Source: Halalkalibacillus halophilus DSM 18494 (GTDB lineage: Bacteria; Bacillota; Bacilli; Bacillales; Alkalibacillaceae). Taken from it: a stretch of 64,000 bases of DNA. A program made the position numbers and the translations under genes. The DNA lies in contig NZ_KE383978.1 of NCBI RefSeq assembly GCF_000423105.1, forward strand, positions 283,450-347,449, given 5' to 3'. Positions 1-8,731 of the stretch are shown in pieces. Below the pieces are notes generated by a model. It was given only the letters and a program-made list of their open reading frames with translations. It was not told the origin of the DNA and made no database searches. The first letter of the stretch is position 1. Every line of letters starts with the position of its first letter.

Positions 1-1
1 A

Positions 2-772
2 ACCCACTTCTTCGGAGCGCCTGTTGCGTATTTAATGACGGCAAAGCACCCAGAGATCGACAACTATGACTTATCCTCTATGGAATATTGGGTTTATGGT
101 GGGGCGCCGCTTGGCTCTAATGAGGTCCAGTTTGTGAAGAAGCAATTCCAAACAGACCGTCTAGTATGCGTGTATGGGTTAACAGAAGCGGGACCAAATG
201 GAACATTACTAGAAGCGGATGAGCATAAGGAGAAAGCAGGTAGCATTGGGAAACGTCCAGCAAAATATTGTGAAATTAGATTAGTAAATGAGGACGGAGA
301 AGATGTGCAGCAGGGAGAGCCAGGAGAAATTGCCTTGCGAGGAAAAGGAACGATGAAGGGGTACTATAAGGCACCAGAAAAGACCGGGGAATCGATAAAA
401 GGTGGCTGGTTATTCACTGGAGACATTGCTTATCAGGACGATGATGGCTACTACTGGGTGATTGATCGTAAAAAAGACATGATCATTTCTGGTGGTGTAA
501 ATATTTATCCAACCGAGGTGGAAGATGTGATGAAAACACATGATCACATCAATGATGTCGCAATAGTCGGCGTACCGCATCCAGAGTGGGGCGAGACGGC
601 GAAAGCCTATGTTGTCGCGAATGAAACAGCCGCAACAATTGAAGAAGAAATGAAGCAGTATTTAGCGGATAAATTAGCTACCTATAAAATTCCAAAAGTC
701 TATGAAGTGATCGATGAGTTACCTCGTAATGCAACAGGAAAATTACTGCGAAACCAGCTTAGAGATTCATAG
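2..772 (+). CDS. Acyl-CoA synthetase (AMP-forming), C-terminal part
   Basis: The gene runs in from before the window; the open frame begins at base 2 and 256 residues are visible. They hold the second half of an ANL-superfamily adenylating enzyme: YGLTEAGP, the hinge region FTGDIAYQDDDGYYWVIDRK followed by DMIISGGVNIYP, and the C-terminal PRNATGK with the catalytic lysine. Such enzymes activate a fatty or aromatic acid with ATP and then CoA. The next gene, an acyl-CoA dehydrogenase, starts 12 bases after the stop behind AGGAGG, so the pair is probably one operon for acyl-CoA breakdown. The substrate cannot be told from this half. The first ATG at base 35 is internal, not the start. Confidence 0.9.
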   Translation, partial: THFFGAPVAYLMTAKHPEIDNYDLSSMEYWVYGGAPLGSNEVQFVKKQFQTDRLVCVYGLTEAGPNGTLLEADEHKEKAGSIGKRPAKYCEIRLVNEDGEDVQQGEPGEIALRGKGTMKGYYKAPEKTGESIKGGWLFTGDIAYQDDDGYYWVIDRKKDMIISGGVNIYPTEVEDVMKTHDHINDVAIVGVPHPEWGETAKAYVVANETAATIEEEMKQYLADKLATYKIPKVYEVIDELPRNATGKLLRNQLRDS

Positions 773-784
773 AAGGAGGAGCTT

Positions 785-2443
785 ATGACACGTCGAAATT
801 TTTACCAAGAAGATCCGTTATTAAAGAAAATTTTAAAGGAGCATTTACCAGATGCCTTTTTCGCATATGCGGACGAGCAATTGACCGTATTTGGTGAAAA
901 GGTTGCAAACGAAATTGATGAACGTGCAAAACACACGGACCGCGAAGGAGAGCCACGTTTAATTAAATATGACAAAATGGGTAATGAAATCAATCGAGTG
1001 TGGGTCAATGAAGGGTATCAAAAGACAGTAGATGAAACCTACGAAACTGGAATTGTTGGCTATCCTCATAAAGAAATTCCAGAGCTTGGTCACCTGGGGA
1101 ATTACCTTTATTCCTATGCACAAGGTTATGTTTTATCTCAATCCGAACCAGGATTTTATTGTCCAGTGACATTAACTATGGCAACTGCCTACTTAATCGA
1201 TCACTATGCAGATGAATCTTTGAAGGAAAAATTCTTGCCGCATGTCCTTGCAACGGGAGATGTCGAGCTGTATGAAGGCGCGACCTTTTTAACAGAAAGA
1301 CAAGGTGGTTCAGATGTTGGCGCAAATGTAGTAGAGGCAGTACCTGATGGAGATGCTTATCGAATTACCGGAGAGAAATATTTTGCTAGTAATTCAGGCA
1401 TGTGCGGAGTTGCTATGGTACTTGCGAGGATGGAAGGTGCACCTGAGGGCACGCGAGGACTAAGTTTATTCCTTGTACCTTGGGAAGAAAATCGTGCAAA
1501 TAATAGACTATCGATTAGAAGGCTGAAGGATAAACTAGGTGTGCGAGCTGTTCCATCTGCAGAGGTGGAGTTTGATTGGGCGAAAGCATATTTAGTTGGG
1601 GATGCATCATCCGGATTCAAATACATGATGGAAGCTCTTAACTTATCGCGAGTTTGTAATGCAGTAGCATCTTTAGGTATTATGCGCCGTGCTTTTTCAG
1701 AAGCTAAAAACTATGCGTTAGAACGAGACGCATTCGGTCAGAAGCTTGCGCGTTACCCAATGATCCAAGATACGCTCGTGTCCTTGGTAGCTAAATTAGA
1801 AGTAGAGACTGTCGCTACGTTTGATTTAATTAGCGACTTCGACCGAGTAATGGCACGTGATTCTGACGCTACAGAAACAGATCAAGCAAGGTTACGTTTG
1901 TTGATAGCCATAGTGAAAAAAGAATCAGCAGAACAAGCGATTCATTTCTCCCATGAAGCAATAGAACTGCATGGTGGAAATGGGTATATCGAGGATTTTG
2001 TTACACCAAGGTTGCTGCGTGATGCCCAAGTCTTAACCGTGTGGGAAGGGACAGCGAACATCCTCGGCCTAGAGGTGTTACGTCTAATTAACAAATATGC
2101 CATTCACGAAACCTTCCTAAAAGAAATGACTACGAGGTTAGCAGACGTGCGAGAGAATCAAGAAGAGTTGGCATCGTTGGTAGAAGCGGCAATTAGTAGA
2201 TTAAGTGCGTATGTAAAACGAATCGCTAGTGTAGATGAACGCGCGCTCGTACAATATCCAAAACATGTTGCGAAGAAGATGAGCGATCTATTGGAAGGTG
2301 TTACAGCACTTGAAATGGCAAAGCGTGATCAAGACCCACGTACAGATGCGATCGCAGAAGTTTATATACGTGACACATTCGGAACAGCAGAAGACATTTT
2401 TCCAGAGAAAATCGATTTATTTGAAAAAATTATATTAGAGTAA
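785..2443 (+). CDS. Acyl-CoA dehydrogenase, AidB-like
   Basis: A 552-residue flavoprotein, longer than the roughly 380-residue short/medium-chain acyl-CoA dehydrogenases and close to the AidB-like group. It shows the FAD/substrate signature TERQGGSDVGAN (about residues 169-180) and WEGTANI, whose Glu421 sits where the catalytic base of acyl-CoA dehydrogenases lies. The C-terminal 120 residues are an extra helical part. It should oxidise an acyl-CoA made by the synthetase upstream, passing electrons to an electron-transfer flavoprotein. The start is supported by AAGGAGGAG seven bases upstream. Exact chain length or branch specificity is unknown. Confidence 0.87.
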   Translation: MTRRNFYQEDPLLKKILKEHLPDAFFAYADEQLTVFGEKVANEIDERAKHTDREGEPRLIKYDKMGNEINRVWVNEGYQKTVDETYETGIVGYPHKEIPELGHLGNYLYSYAQGYVLSQSEPGFYCPVTLTMATAYLIDHYADESLKEKFLPHVLATGDVELYEGATFLTERQGGSDVGANVVEAVPDGDAYRITGEKYFASNSGMCGVAMVLARMEGAPEGTRGLSLFLVPWEENRANNRLSIRRLKDKLGVRAVPSAEVEFDWAKAYLVGDASSGFKYMMEALNLSRVCNAVASLGIMRRAFSEAKNYALERDAFGQKLARYPMIQDTLVSLVAKLEVETVATFDLISDFDRVMARDSDATETDQARLRLLIAIVKKESAEQAIHFSHEAIELHGGNGYIEDFVTPRLLRDAQVLTVWEGTANILGLEVLRLINKYAIHETFLKEMTTRLADVRENQEELASLVEAAISRLSAYVKRIASVDERALVQYPKHVAKKMSDLLEGVTALEMAKRDQDPRTDAIAEVYIRDTFGTAEDIFPEKIDLFEKIILE

Positions 2444-2446
2444 GGG

Positions 2447-2485
2447 GAAAACTTCTCGGGTGAGCTCGGGGAGTTTTCGTTTTTA
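2447..2485 (+). terminator. Probable intrinsic terminator after the acyl-CoA genes
   Basis: An imperfect hairpin, GAAAACTTCTC pairing with GGGGAGTTTTC, starts a few bases after the dehydrogenase stop and is followed by a short T run. The rest of the spacer to mbl (2486-2695) is AT-rich. I see no gene in it; an mbl promoter is expected but I could not place it confidently. Confidence 0.6.
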
Positions 2486-2695
2486 ATGGAGAAGCGGCTG
2501 TAATGTTGAAACACCTCTCAAAATAAATATTTCTTTAACCAACAGGGAGAAGCTTCTTTTTTAATGTCTCTCCCTTTTTCAACAAGTCGTCAGAAAAAAG
2601 CATGACACTCACCTTAAAAAGTGATAAAATATTACAATAGAATAAATATATTTTCGTACGTGTTTTGAAAGTTAAGTCAGGGGGAGAAGGTTTTC

Positions 2696-3697
2696 ATGTT
2701 CGCAAGAGATATTGGGATTGACTTAGGTACTGCAAATGTTTTGATTCATGTAAAAGGAAAAGGAATTGTGTTAGATGAACCATCTGTTGTAGCAATGGAT
2801 AAGCAGACTGGCAAAGTTCTTGAAGTCGGAGAAGCTGCTCGTCGTATGGTGGGTAGAACTCCAGGGAATATCGAAGCGATCCGTCCGCTAAAAGATGGCG
2901 TTATCGCAGACTTTGATGTTACGGAATCTATGTTACGTTATTTTATTGAAAAAATTAATGTGCGTGGGATGTTTTCAAAACCGCGTATTTTAGTATGCTG
3001 TCCAACAAACATAACAAAAGTGGAACAAAAGGCGATCCGCGAAGCAGCGGAAAAATCAGGTGGCAAGAAAGTATACTTAGAAGAAGAGCCGAAAGTTGCT
3101 GCAGTTGGCGCTGGAATGGATATTTTCCAACCAAGCGGTAATATGGTAGTAGATATTGGTGGTGGTACAACTGATATCGCTGTACTATCGATGGGTGATA
3201 TTGTAACTTCTGAATCGATTAAGCTTGCTGGTGATAAATTTGACCAAGAGATTTTACAGTACATAAAGCGTCGGTATAAGCTTTTAATTGGTGATCGTAC
3301 TGCGGAAGATATTAAAGTTAATGTTGCGACAGTTTTCGAAGGGAATCGTTCTGAATCCATGGACATTCGTGGACGTGATTTAGTTTCTGGTCTACCACGC
3401 ACGATTACTGTTCATTCGGAAGAAATTGAAGAGGCATTACGCGAATCAGCAGGTGTAATCGTTCAAGCGACGAAAACCGTTCTTGAAAGTACGCCACCAG
3501 AATTATCAGCGGATATTATCGACCGTGGTGTAATCATTACAGGCGGTGGTGCATTATTAAACGGCATCGACCAACTACTCGCAGAAGAATTGAAAGTTCC
3601 TGTTTTCATTGCAGAAGATCCGATGACATGTGTTGCTAAAGGTACCGGAATTATGCTTGAAAACATTGATAAATTACCTAAAGATAAAATTGTTTAG
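2696..3697 (+). CDS. mbl: Mbl, MreB-like cell-shape actin
   Basis: A 333-residue actin-fold ATPase that assembles into short membrane-associated filaments and positions the lateral-wall synthesis machinery. It has the phosphate-1 motif GIDLGTANVLI at residues 7-17, the phosphate-2 motif DIGGGTTDIAV near residue 155 and the adenosine motif TGGGALLNG near 280. Length and the N-terminal FARDIGIDLGTANV fit Mbl rather than MreB. The ribosome site is GGGGGAGAAGG. The downstream order flhO-flhP-(EpuA-like)-fabZ matches the mbl neighbourhood in Bacillus, which supports the name. A hairpin without a T run at 3708-3737 separates it from flhO and may only reduce read-through. Confidence 0.95.
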   Translation: MFARDIGIDLGTANVLIHVKGKGIVLDEPSVVAMDKQTGKVLEVGEAARRMVGRTPGNIEAIRPLKDGVIADFDVTESMLRYFIEKINVRGMFSKPRILVCCPTNITKVEQKAIREAAEKSGGKKVYLEEEPKVAAVGAGMDIFQPSGNMVVDIGGGTTDIAVLSMGDIVTSESIKLAGDKFDQEILQYIKRRYKLLIGDRTAEDIKVNVATVFEGNRSESMDIRGRDLVSGLPRTITVHSEEIEEALRESAGVIVQATKTVLESTPPELSADIIDRGVIITGGGALLNGIDQLLAEELKVPVFIAEDPMTCVAKGTGIMLENIDKLPKDKIV

Positions 3698-3761
3698 TTT
3701 TTAATCGAAAACGGACGCCATCATACGTTCGTTTTCACCTTACATAAAAGGAGGAAGACCG

Positions 3762-4583
3762 ATGCTAAGAGGCTTTCATACAGCTGGGGCGGGAATGATG
3801 GCAAACCAGCGTTATCAAGATTCAATGAGCAATAACATGTCGAATGTGATGACTCCTGGTTACAAACAGGACCGTGCAGCGTTTCGTGCGTTTCCGGAGA
3901 TGCTGATTCGCAACATGGAAGAAGAGCGAGTTCCAACCTCCAATGGGTTAAATATTCCATTTAACAATCGTGTTGGTTCGATCAACACAGGAATGTATAT
4001 GCAAGAGGACGTCCCGTTATTTGAACAAGGTGATGTGAGAGATACTGGAATGAATACAGATGTTGCCTTAACAAACGGAAACCTACCGGACGAAACAGGT
4101 TTTCTATTTTTCACTGTTCAAAACCAAGATGGAGATGTTAGTTATACCCGTAACGGGAACTTTACAGTAGATGGTGAAGGCTTTCTAACTACGAATAACG
4201 GGAACTACGTTTTAGATGATGCTGGAAACCCTATTCAAACAGGCGGAGAAGAATTTGAAGTTCAATCAAACGGGCAAGTTGTATCTCCTTTTGACAATAG
4301 TTTGTTGGGAGTTGCTTATCATCCCAATGCGAATGATTTTGTGAAACAAGGAGACGACTTATATAATCTTGAAGGTGATGTAGCCCCAGTAGATGCACGA
4401 GCAGCAGATGGTGTTGGCTTTGACGTTTCCCAAGGACAGTTAGAGTGGTCTAATGTGGACCCACAGCATACCATGTCTGAAATGATGCGTTCTTATCGTA
4501 TGTTTGAAATGAATCAACAAGTCGTTCGTATGTTTGACCAAAGTGCGGAACTAGCTGCGAATCAAATTGGACGACTACGTTAA
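3762..4583 (+). CDS. flhO: FlhO, flagellar basal-body rod protein (FlgF/FlgG family)
   Basis: A 273-residue rod/hook-type axial protein. The N-terminal helix has SMSNNMSNVMTPGYKQDRAAF, the family motif in which a polar helix is followed by NVxTPGYK. The C-terminal helix (EMMRSYRMFEMNQQVVRMFD) is the second half of the coiled coil typical of rod proteins. The family is exported by the flagellar type III apparatus and builds the distal rod. AAAGGAGGAAG lies just before the ATG. It is paired with flhP 16 bases downstream, the same pair found next to mbl in Bacillus. Confidence 0.92.
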   Translation: MLRGFHTAGAGMMANQRYQDSMSNNMSNVMTPGYKQDRAAFRAFPEMLIRNMEEERVPTSNGLNIPFNNRVGSINTGMYMQEDVPLFEQGDVRDTGMNTDVALTNGNLPDETGFLFFTVQNQDGDVSYTRNGNFTVDGEGFLTTNNGNYVLDDAGNPIQTGGEEFEVQSNGQVVSPFDNSLLGVAYHPNANDFVKQGDDLYNLEGDVAPVDARAADGVGFDVSQGQLEWSNVDPQHTMSEMMRSYRMFEMNQQVVRMFDQSAELAANQIGRLR

Positions 4584-4599
4584 TCAAGGGGGAAATTAA

Positions 4600-5427
4600 A
4601 TGCGAAACATGTTTAATGCGGCATCAACAATGGGACAGTTGCAACAGCGTATGGATCTAACATCCAATAACTTAGCGAATGTTAATAACCATGGGTATAA
4701 AACTAGACATAGCAACTTCTCATCGCTATTAAATCAACAAGTAAACAATTTGCTTGATCATGATGCAGACTCTCCTCGTTTAACACCAGATGGGATCCGA
4801 GTTGGAAGCGGTGCAAGACTTGGTCATGAAAATATGAATATGGACAGTGGTTCGCTTCAGGAAACTGGCCGTGGACTCGACGTCGCTCTTCAAGATCGTA
4901 ATCGCTTTTTCACTGTGAGTGTTGAAGGAAATGACGGTGCAGTCGAAGATCATTATACAAAAAGCGGTAATTTCTACTTATCGAATATGGATGACGGCAC
5001 ATTTATGTTAACATCGAGCGAGGGAAATCCTGTACAAGGTGAAGATGGTCCAATTATAATTGATGAAAACTTTAATGACGTTCGATTTAATGATAATGGC
5101 GACGTAATTGTAACTCGAGACGGAGAAGAAGCAGTAGAGGGCACACTTCAATTAGTGGATATTCCTAACTCACGTGTGTTGCAACCAGTAGATGCTGGTA
5201 CGTTTATTATTAACGAGGACGAACTTGGTGTTCCAGCAGATGCATTGACTGAAGTAGTAGCTCCAGCAGATGCGAATTTAGTTTCTGGATCATTAGAAAC
5301 GTCTAATGTTGATTACGGAACCGAAGTTCAAAACTTAATGGAATCGCAACGTGCTTATTCCTTTAACGCAAGATCATTATCAATGGGTGACCAAATGATG
5401 GGCTTAATTGGTAGCATGCGCAATTAA
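4600..5427 (+). CDS. flhP: FlhP, flagellar hook-basal body protein
   Basis: A 275-residue paralogue of the preceding gene. It begins with the rod-protein helix containing LTSNNLANVNNHGYKTR and ends with the matching helix NLMESQRAYSFNARSLSM. Family members form the flagellar rod beneath the hook. The ribosome site AAGGGGG precedes the ATG. It is translated from the same mRNA as flhO, and their tandem arrangement suggests sequential addition to the rod. The remaining flagellar genes are not in this window. Confidence 0.91.
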   Translation: MRNMFNAASTMGQLQQRMDLTSNNLANVNNHGYKTRHSNFSSLLNQQVNNLLDHDADSPRLTPDGIRVGSGARLGHENMNMDSGSLQETGRGLDVALQDRNRFFTVSVEGNDGAVEDHYTKSGNFYLSNMDDGTFMLTSSEGNPVQGEDGPIIIDENFNDVRFNDNGDVIVTRDGEEAVEGTLQLVDIPNSRVLQPVDAGTFIINEDELGVPADALTEVVAPADANLVSGSLETSNVDYGTEVQNLMESQRAYSFNARSLSMGDQMMGLIGSMRN

Positions 5428-5495
5428 TTCATAGGGAACCGAGAAGTACATATATTAATTATGTAATTTTGTAAGAAGAATCGAGGTACGAATTC

Positions 5496-5915
5496 ATGGC
5501 TTCAGAAGATAAACAGCAGTCAAAACAAATTGATGGCGCAAAACAATACAAACCGAATAAACAGGCAAAGACCCCTGAACAGCAAGCCGCGAGTGCCAAA
5601 ACGGCGGATCATTTAGCGAAGAAAAATAAAGAAGCTGAATCCAATGCTGAGCAGAAAAAGAAACAGCCAGAAGATAAGTCGAAACGAAAAGAAGTTCGCG
5701 AAGAAAAAAAGAAAGAAAAAGGCACAAAGCCAAAAGGTCGCGTTCGTTATATTCCAGTATGGTTAAGGTTTATATTAATCATTGCGATTGCCGTTACAGC
5801 ACTAATTGTTGGATTAATGGTCGGGTTTGGTGTAATAGGAGAGGGTGGCGACCCATCAGACGTTCTGGATCGCTCGATGTGGGAAGACCTATATGACTAT
5901 ATCCGAGGGAAATAA
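5496..5915 (+). CDS. EpuA-like membrane protein (often called RNA polymerase beta-like)
   Basis: A 139-residue protein with a very basic and glutamine-rich first 85 residues, then RVRYIPVWLRFILIIAI leading into one transmembrane helix of about 22 residues and a short outside tail ending near WEDLYDYIRGK. The YIPxWLR-plus-TM pattern is that of the EpuA family (PF11772). Database entries of this family are often titled DNA-directed RNA polymerase subunit beta, which should not be taken as function. It sits between flhP and fabZ as in Bacillus. The start at 5496 follows GAGGT. Function is unknown; the lysine-rich head probably faces the cytoplasm. Confidence 0.78.
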   Translation: MASEDKQQSKQIDGAKQYKPNKQAKTPEQQAASAKTADHLAKKNKEAESNAEQKKKQPEDKSKRKEVREEKKKEKGTKPKGRVRYIPVWLRFILIIAIAVTALIVGLMVGFGVIGEGGDPSDVLDRSMWEDLYDYIRGK

Positions 5916-5937
5916 CCTTTAAATGGAGGAGATTCAA

Positions 5938-6378
5938 ATGTTGAATATTGAAGAAATAAAAGAAATCATTCCGCACCGCTACCCATTTTTATTGATTGAT
6001 TATATTTCAGAAATAACAGAAGGGGAGCGCGCAGTTGGGTATAAAAATGTAACTGCAAACGAACCATTCTTCCAAGGTCATTTCCCAAATTACATGGTCA
6101 TGCCAGGTGTTTTAATTGTCGAAGCACTAGCACAAGTAGGCGCAGTTTCTATTCTCAAACAAGAAGAGAACCAAGGAAAGCTTGCTATGTTCACAGGGAT
6201 TGATAAATGTCGTTTTAAACGCCAAGTGAAGCCAGGCGACACGATGAAACTAGACGTAGAAATCGTGAAAGTAAAAGGACCAGTCGGCCGTGGAAAAGCA
6301 GTAGCAACGGTAGACGATAAGGTCGTTTGCGAAACGGAAATTATGTTTGCGATTATGGACCCGAATGATAAAAAATAA
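5938..6378 (+). CDS. fabZ: FabZ, 3-hydroxyacyl-ACP dehydratase
   Basis: A 146-residue hot-dog-fold enzyme of type II fatty acid synthesis that dehydrates beta-hydroxyacyl-ACP. IPHRYPFLLID near residue 10 and the catalytic segment FFQGHFPNYMVMPGVLIVEAL (His and Glu of the active site) are intact. An in-frame ATG at 5923 exists, but its first codons contain the GGAGGA ribosome site. The ATG at 5938, seven bases after that site, is therefore the likely start and gives the usual FabZ N-terminus. It ends the mbl-flhO-flhP cluster and is followed by a terminator. Confidence 0.95.
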   Translation: MLNIEEIKEIIPHRYPFLLIDYISEITEGERAVGYKNVTANEPFFQGHFPNYMVMPGVLIVEALAQVGAVSILKQEENQGKLAMFTGIDKCRFKRQVKPGDTMKLDVEIVKVKGPVGRGKAVATVDDKVVCETEIMFAIMDPNDKK

Positions 6379-6398
6379 ATATATCCTTTAAGAAAGTT

Positions 6399-6449
6399 CA
6401 GTATAGATGTGCCAAGCAATTGGCGTGGATCTCTACTGGTCTTTTTTTA
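6399..6449 (+). terminator. Intrinsic terminator after fabZ
   Basis: An imperfect stem, CAGTATAGATGTGCCA against TGGCGTGGATCTCTACTG, is closed by a short loop and followed directly by TCTTTTTTT. It lies 20 bases after the fabZ stop. Confidence 0.75.
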
Positions 6450-6575
6450 TATAAGTTACTATTGGCCACAAGATATTTCTGGATTTGGATAACGACTTAC
6501 TTAACATGATGAAGTTTAATCGAGAATTCTGGTAATGAGATCATTAAATGTATATATTCTAGTGTGAAAATGTTT

Positions 6576-6712
6576 TGCCGGCATAAGACTTGTCTTTTCG
6601 GGTGGACGGCAAGCTTTTGCGGGCGGGAAAAATGATTTGCGGGTGAAGGGTTCTTTATGCCGGCAAATAATGAAAAATACAGGCGAACCACTTCGTATGC
6701 CGGCATAAAGCA
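6576..6712. repeat. Phased 20-21 bp intergenic array (TGCCGGCA type)
   Basis: The 430-base spacer between fabZ and the VOC gene contains a GC-richer array. Related short motifs start at 6576 (TGCCGGCAT), 6597 (TTCGGGTGG), 6618 (TGCGGGCGG), 6638 (TGCGGGTGA), 6658 (TGCCGGCAA), 6678 (degenerate) and 6698 (TGCCGGCAT). The steps are 21, 21, 20, 20, 20 and 20 bases. TGCCGGCA is a perfect palindrome. The units are too short and too variable for CRISPR, and there are no cas genes. The small open frames through it are by-products of the repeat. The same motifs recur at 14.6 kb. Before 6576 the spacer is plain AT-rich DNA. Confidence 0.8.
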
Positions 6713-6771
6713 TTATTAATGGCTCAACACATTATAGAAAAAGAGATATTTTAAGGATGTAGGCAACCTTC

Positions 6772-6780
6772 TGATATACT
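6772..6780 (+). promoter_or_regulatory. Possible extended -10 promoter for the VOC gene
   Basis: TGATATACT is an extended -10 element (TGn followed by TATACT), 32 bases before the VOC start codon. No good -35 box is visible, which extended -10 promoters can tolerate. Confidence 0.45.
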
Positions 6781-6812
6781 TTGGTTAAGAAAACAATAAA
6801 GGAGTATGTAAA

Positions 6813-7241
6813 ATGGGTGCAGTAGAAATTGATTTAGTAGTGAAAGATAGCTTAAAAGCATTGGAATTATATGAAAAGATATTCGAGCTCGAACGTTTAG
6901 AAGTAACAGATTTTAATCGAGGAGAGAATGAAGTTATCTTTTCCCTTTATGGCGTGAATTTTCATATGTTGGATGAAAATCCAGATTTCCACTTGATTGC
7001 ACCAACGACCGAAGACCCGAAAACACTTTGGTTTAACATCACCGTCCCAGACATTCAAGGAACCCATTCTCAAGCAATCGAATTGGGATGCACAGAAATC
7101 CAGCCCGTGACTGAAATGCAAGATTTCGGAGTTTCAAATGCGATATTTTTGGATCCATTTGGCTATGTATGGATGTTGCATCAAGTTCATAAGGAAGTAA
7201 GCTTTGAAGAACGTCAACGTCTTTGGGAAGAGAAGGAATAA
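6813..7241 (+). CDS. VOC-family (glyoxalase/bleomycin-resistance fold) protein
   Basis: A 142-residue protein with paired beta-alpha-beta-beta-beta modules: GAVEIDLVVKDSLKALELYEKIF at the start and DPFGYVWMLHQV near the end, as in PhnB-like members of the vicinal oxygen chelate superfamily. Most metal-binding positions are hard to place by eye, so an enzymatic role is uncertain. AAAGGAG precedes the ATG. It stands alone between its own promoter and terminator. Confidence 0.8.
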   Translation: MGAVEIDLVVKDSLKALELYEKIFELERLEVTDFNRGENEVIFSLYGVNFHMLDENPDFHLIAPTTEDPKTLWFNITVPDIQGTHSQAIELGCTEIQPVTEMQDFGVSNAIFLDPFGYVWMLHQVHKEVSFEERQRLWEEKE

Positions 7242-7260
7242 CGAAAAACAGCAAACGTAG

Positions 7261-7297
7261 AAGCCGAACACAGACAGCGAGGTGTTCGGCTTTTTTT
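7261..7297 (+). terminator. Intrinsic terminator after the VOC gene
   Basis: A perfect stem GCCGAACAC/GTGTTCGGC with a ten-base loop, followed by seven T residues. Confidence 0.9.
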
Positions 7298-7354
7298 GAT
7301 TCTACTTGGTGTAGTATAATTTATTTTAATAATACATGTTGAGGAGTGGAGCGG

Positions 7355-8662
7355 ATGGAAGAAAGTTTTCATTTAAGTCAGGAGTCGAATAAAAAGCTTA
7401 GCATCACTATTTATGAAGATGGGTTTGCTCATGTGCATGAACAGAGGTCGACAGAAGGATATGCTGATGAATCTCATATTACATGGAAGGGTTTGCCGGA
7501 ACGCATTGATGTGGAATCTGTTTTTGTCGCCGGCTTAAATGTAAAAGAAATGAGCTTTAATTACGATTCGCTGCAAAAGAACACACTACTCAAACGTTAT
7601 GTAGGTCAGCAAGTCTTTTTAGAAGACCGTCAAGAGAAGACGACAGAGCCATATGAACTGTTGGCTTGTGGACATGATCTCATTGTTCGCCATCTAAAAA
7701 CAGGCCACTTATTGATTAATCCTGATAAAGAAATTATGTTACCTTTTAAAAATGGCGAACTGTCCAGCCATCCTACTCTCTCCTTTCACATTCGAACAAA
7801 ACCTGCAGAAATGATTGATTTAAATTATTTATTCGATGGGCTGGAATGGGCCATGACATATTTAATTAAGTTAACGGACTCGAAATTGGAGTTAATTGCT
7901 CAAGCTTCCATTTCCAATGATACAAATTATAAGTTTGAAGATGCAGAAGTGAAATTGATCGCAGGAACGGTTAAAAAGTATGATAACTGGTTCACCTCTC
8001 TCAAGGTGCCAACGGATGATTATTTATATGATGCAGCTTCCGCAAGCATGCCTGTAGAACCTGAACAGTTTCATGACCGCGAGCTTTACACGGTGCCCCA
8101 TCCAATTTCCCTACAGAATCATCAGAAGAAGCAGGTTGATCTATTCAACATCAACGATATTAAGTATGAAAAAGTCTATCACTGTACGCCAAGATCTTCT
8201 CTAGTCAAACAACAAGTTCGTTTTGAAAATAGTTGGGGCAATCAACTAGGAATCCCCCTTCCTAAAGGGGTTTATAAAATTTATTCCGAACACAATGGAA
8301 GCTATGAATTTCTAGGAGAAGACGACCTGGAACATAAAATCTCTGAAGATCGGATTGAAATAGACCTAGGGGAAGCGTCCGGTCTAAAAGCGGAATTTAA
8401 AGAATTAAAATCGTACAAGGAAGGTTATCATAAGTTGACTGACATAGAGGTTACACTGAAAAACAGTAAATCAGAAGCCGAAGAGTTTGTTGTAACTTAT
8501 CCGATTAGCCGTTATTTCCTCCGGGTAAAAAATGAAAGTGAGAAAGTGGACAAGCAGGATCGATACGAGTTAATTTTTAAGGTTGTTGTAGAGTCTTATT
8601 CAAAAGCCAAACTGGAATTTACGATTGTGGAAGATGAGTCGATTCACTTGAAGCATTTTTAA
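7355..8662 (+). CDS. DUF4139 domain protein
   Basis: A 435-residue soluble protein with no signal peptide or membrane helix. Residues around 155-175 (LNYLFDGLEWAMTYLI) match the region typical of the DUF4139 / mucoidy-inhibitor-A-like family (the xYLxGGLxWxxxY pattern), and the second half is all-beta as in that family. The role of the family is not known. A GTG at 7346 lies inside the GAGGAG ribosome site, so the ATG at 7355, eight bases downstream of the site, is the better start. A SEC-C protein follows 70 bases later. Confidence 0.68.
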   Translation: MEESFHLSQESNKKLSITIYEDGFAHVHEQRSTEGYADESHITWKGLPERIDVESVFVAGLNVKEMSFNYDSLQKNTLLKRYVGQQVFLEDRQEKTTEPYELLACGHDLIVRHLKTGHLLINPDKEIMLPFKNGELSSHPTLSFHIRTKPAEMIDLNYLFDGLEWAMTYLIKLTDSKLELIAQASISNDTNYKFEDAEVKLIAGTVKKYDNWFTSLKVPTDDYLYDAASASMPVEPEQFHDRELYTVPHPISLQNHQKKQVDLFNINDIKYEKVYHCTPRSSLVKQQVRFENSWGNQLGIPLPKGVYKIYSEHNGSYEFLGEDDLEHKISEDRIEIDLGEASGLKAEFKELKSYKEGYHKLTDIEVTLKNSKSEAEEFVVTYPISRYFLRVKNESEKVDKQDRYELIFKVVVESYSKAKLEFTIVEDESIHLKHF

Positions 8663-8731
8663 GTTAGAAGCGATTTGAGATTAGTATGTTATATTGGCAT
8701 AATCAACCTAACAAGTTTAGGAGGGATAGGA

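Noticed and set aside
2938..3402. 154-codon antisense frame over mbl
   Set aside because: mbl is fully supported; the antisense frame shows no domain and no start signal.
5923..5937. Upstream ATG for fabZ
   Set aside because: Its codons form the GGAGGA ribosome site of the ATG at 5938.
6497..6713. Two overlapping minus-strand open frames of 65-69 codons
   Set aside because: They are produced by the TGCCGGCA repeat array, lack ribosome sites and translate into repeat-derived Cys/Arg-rich strings.
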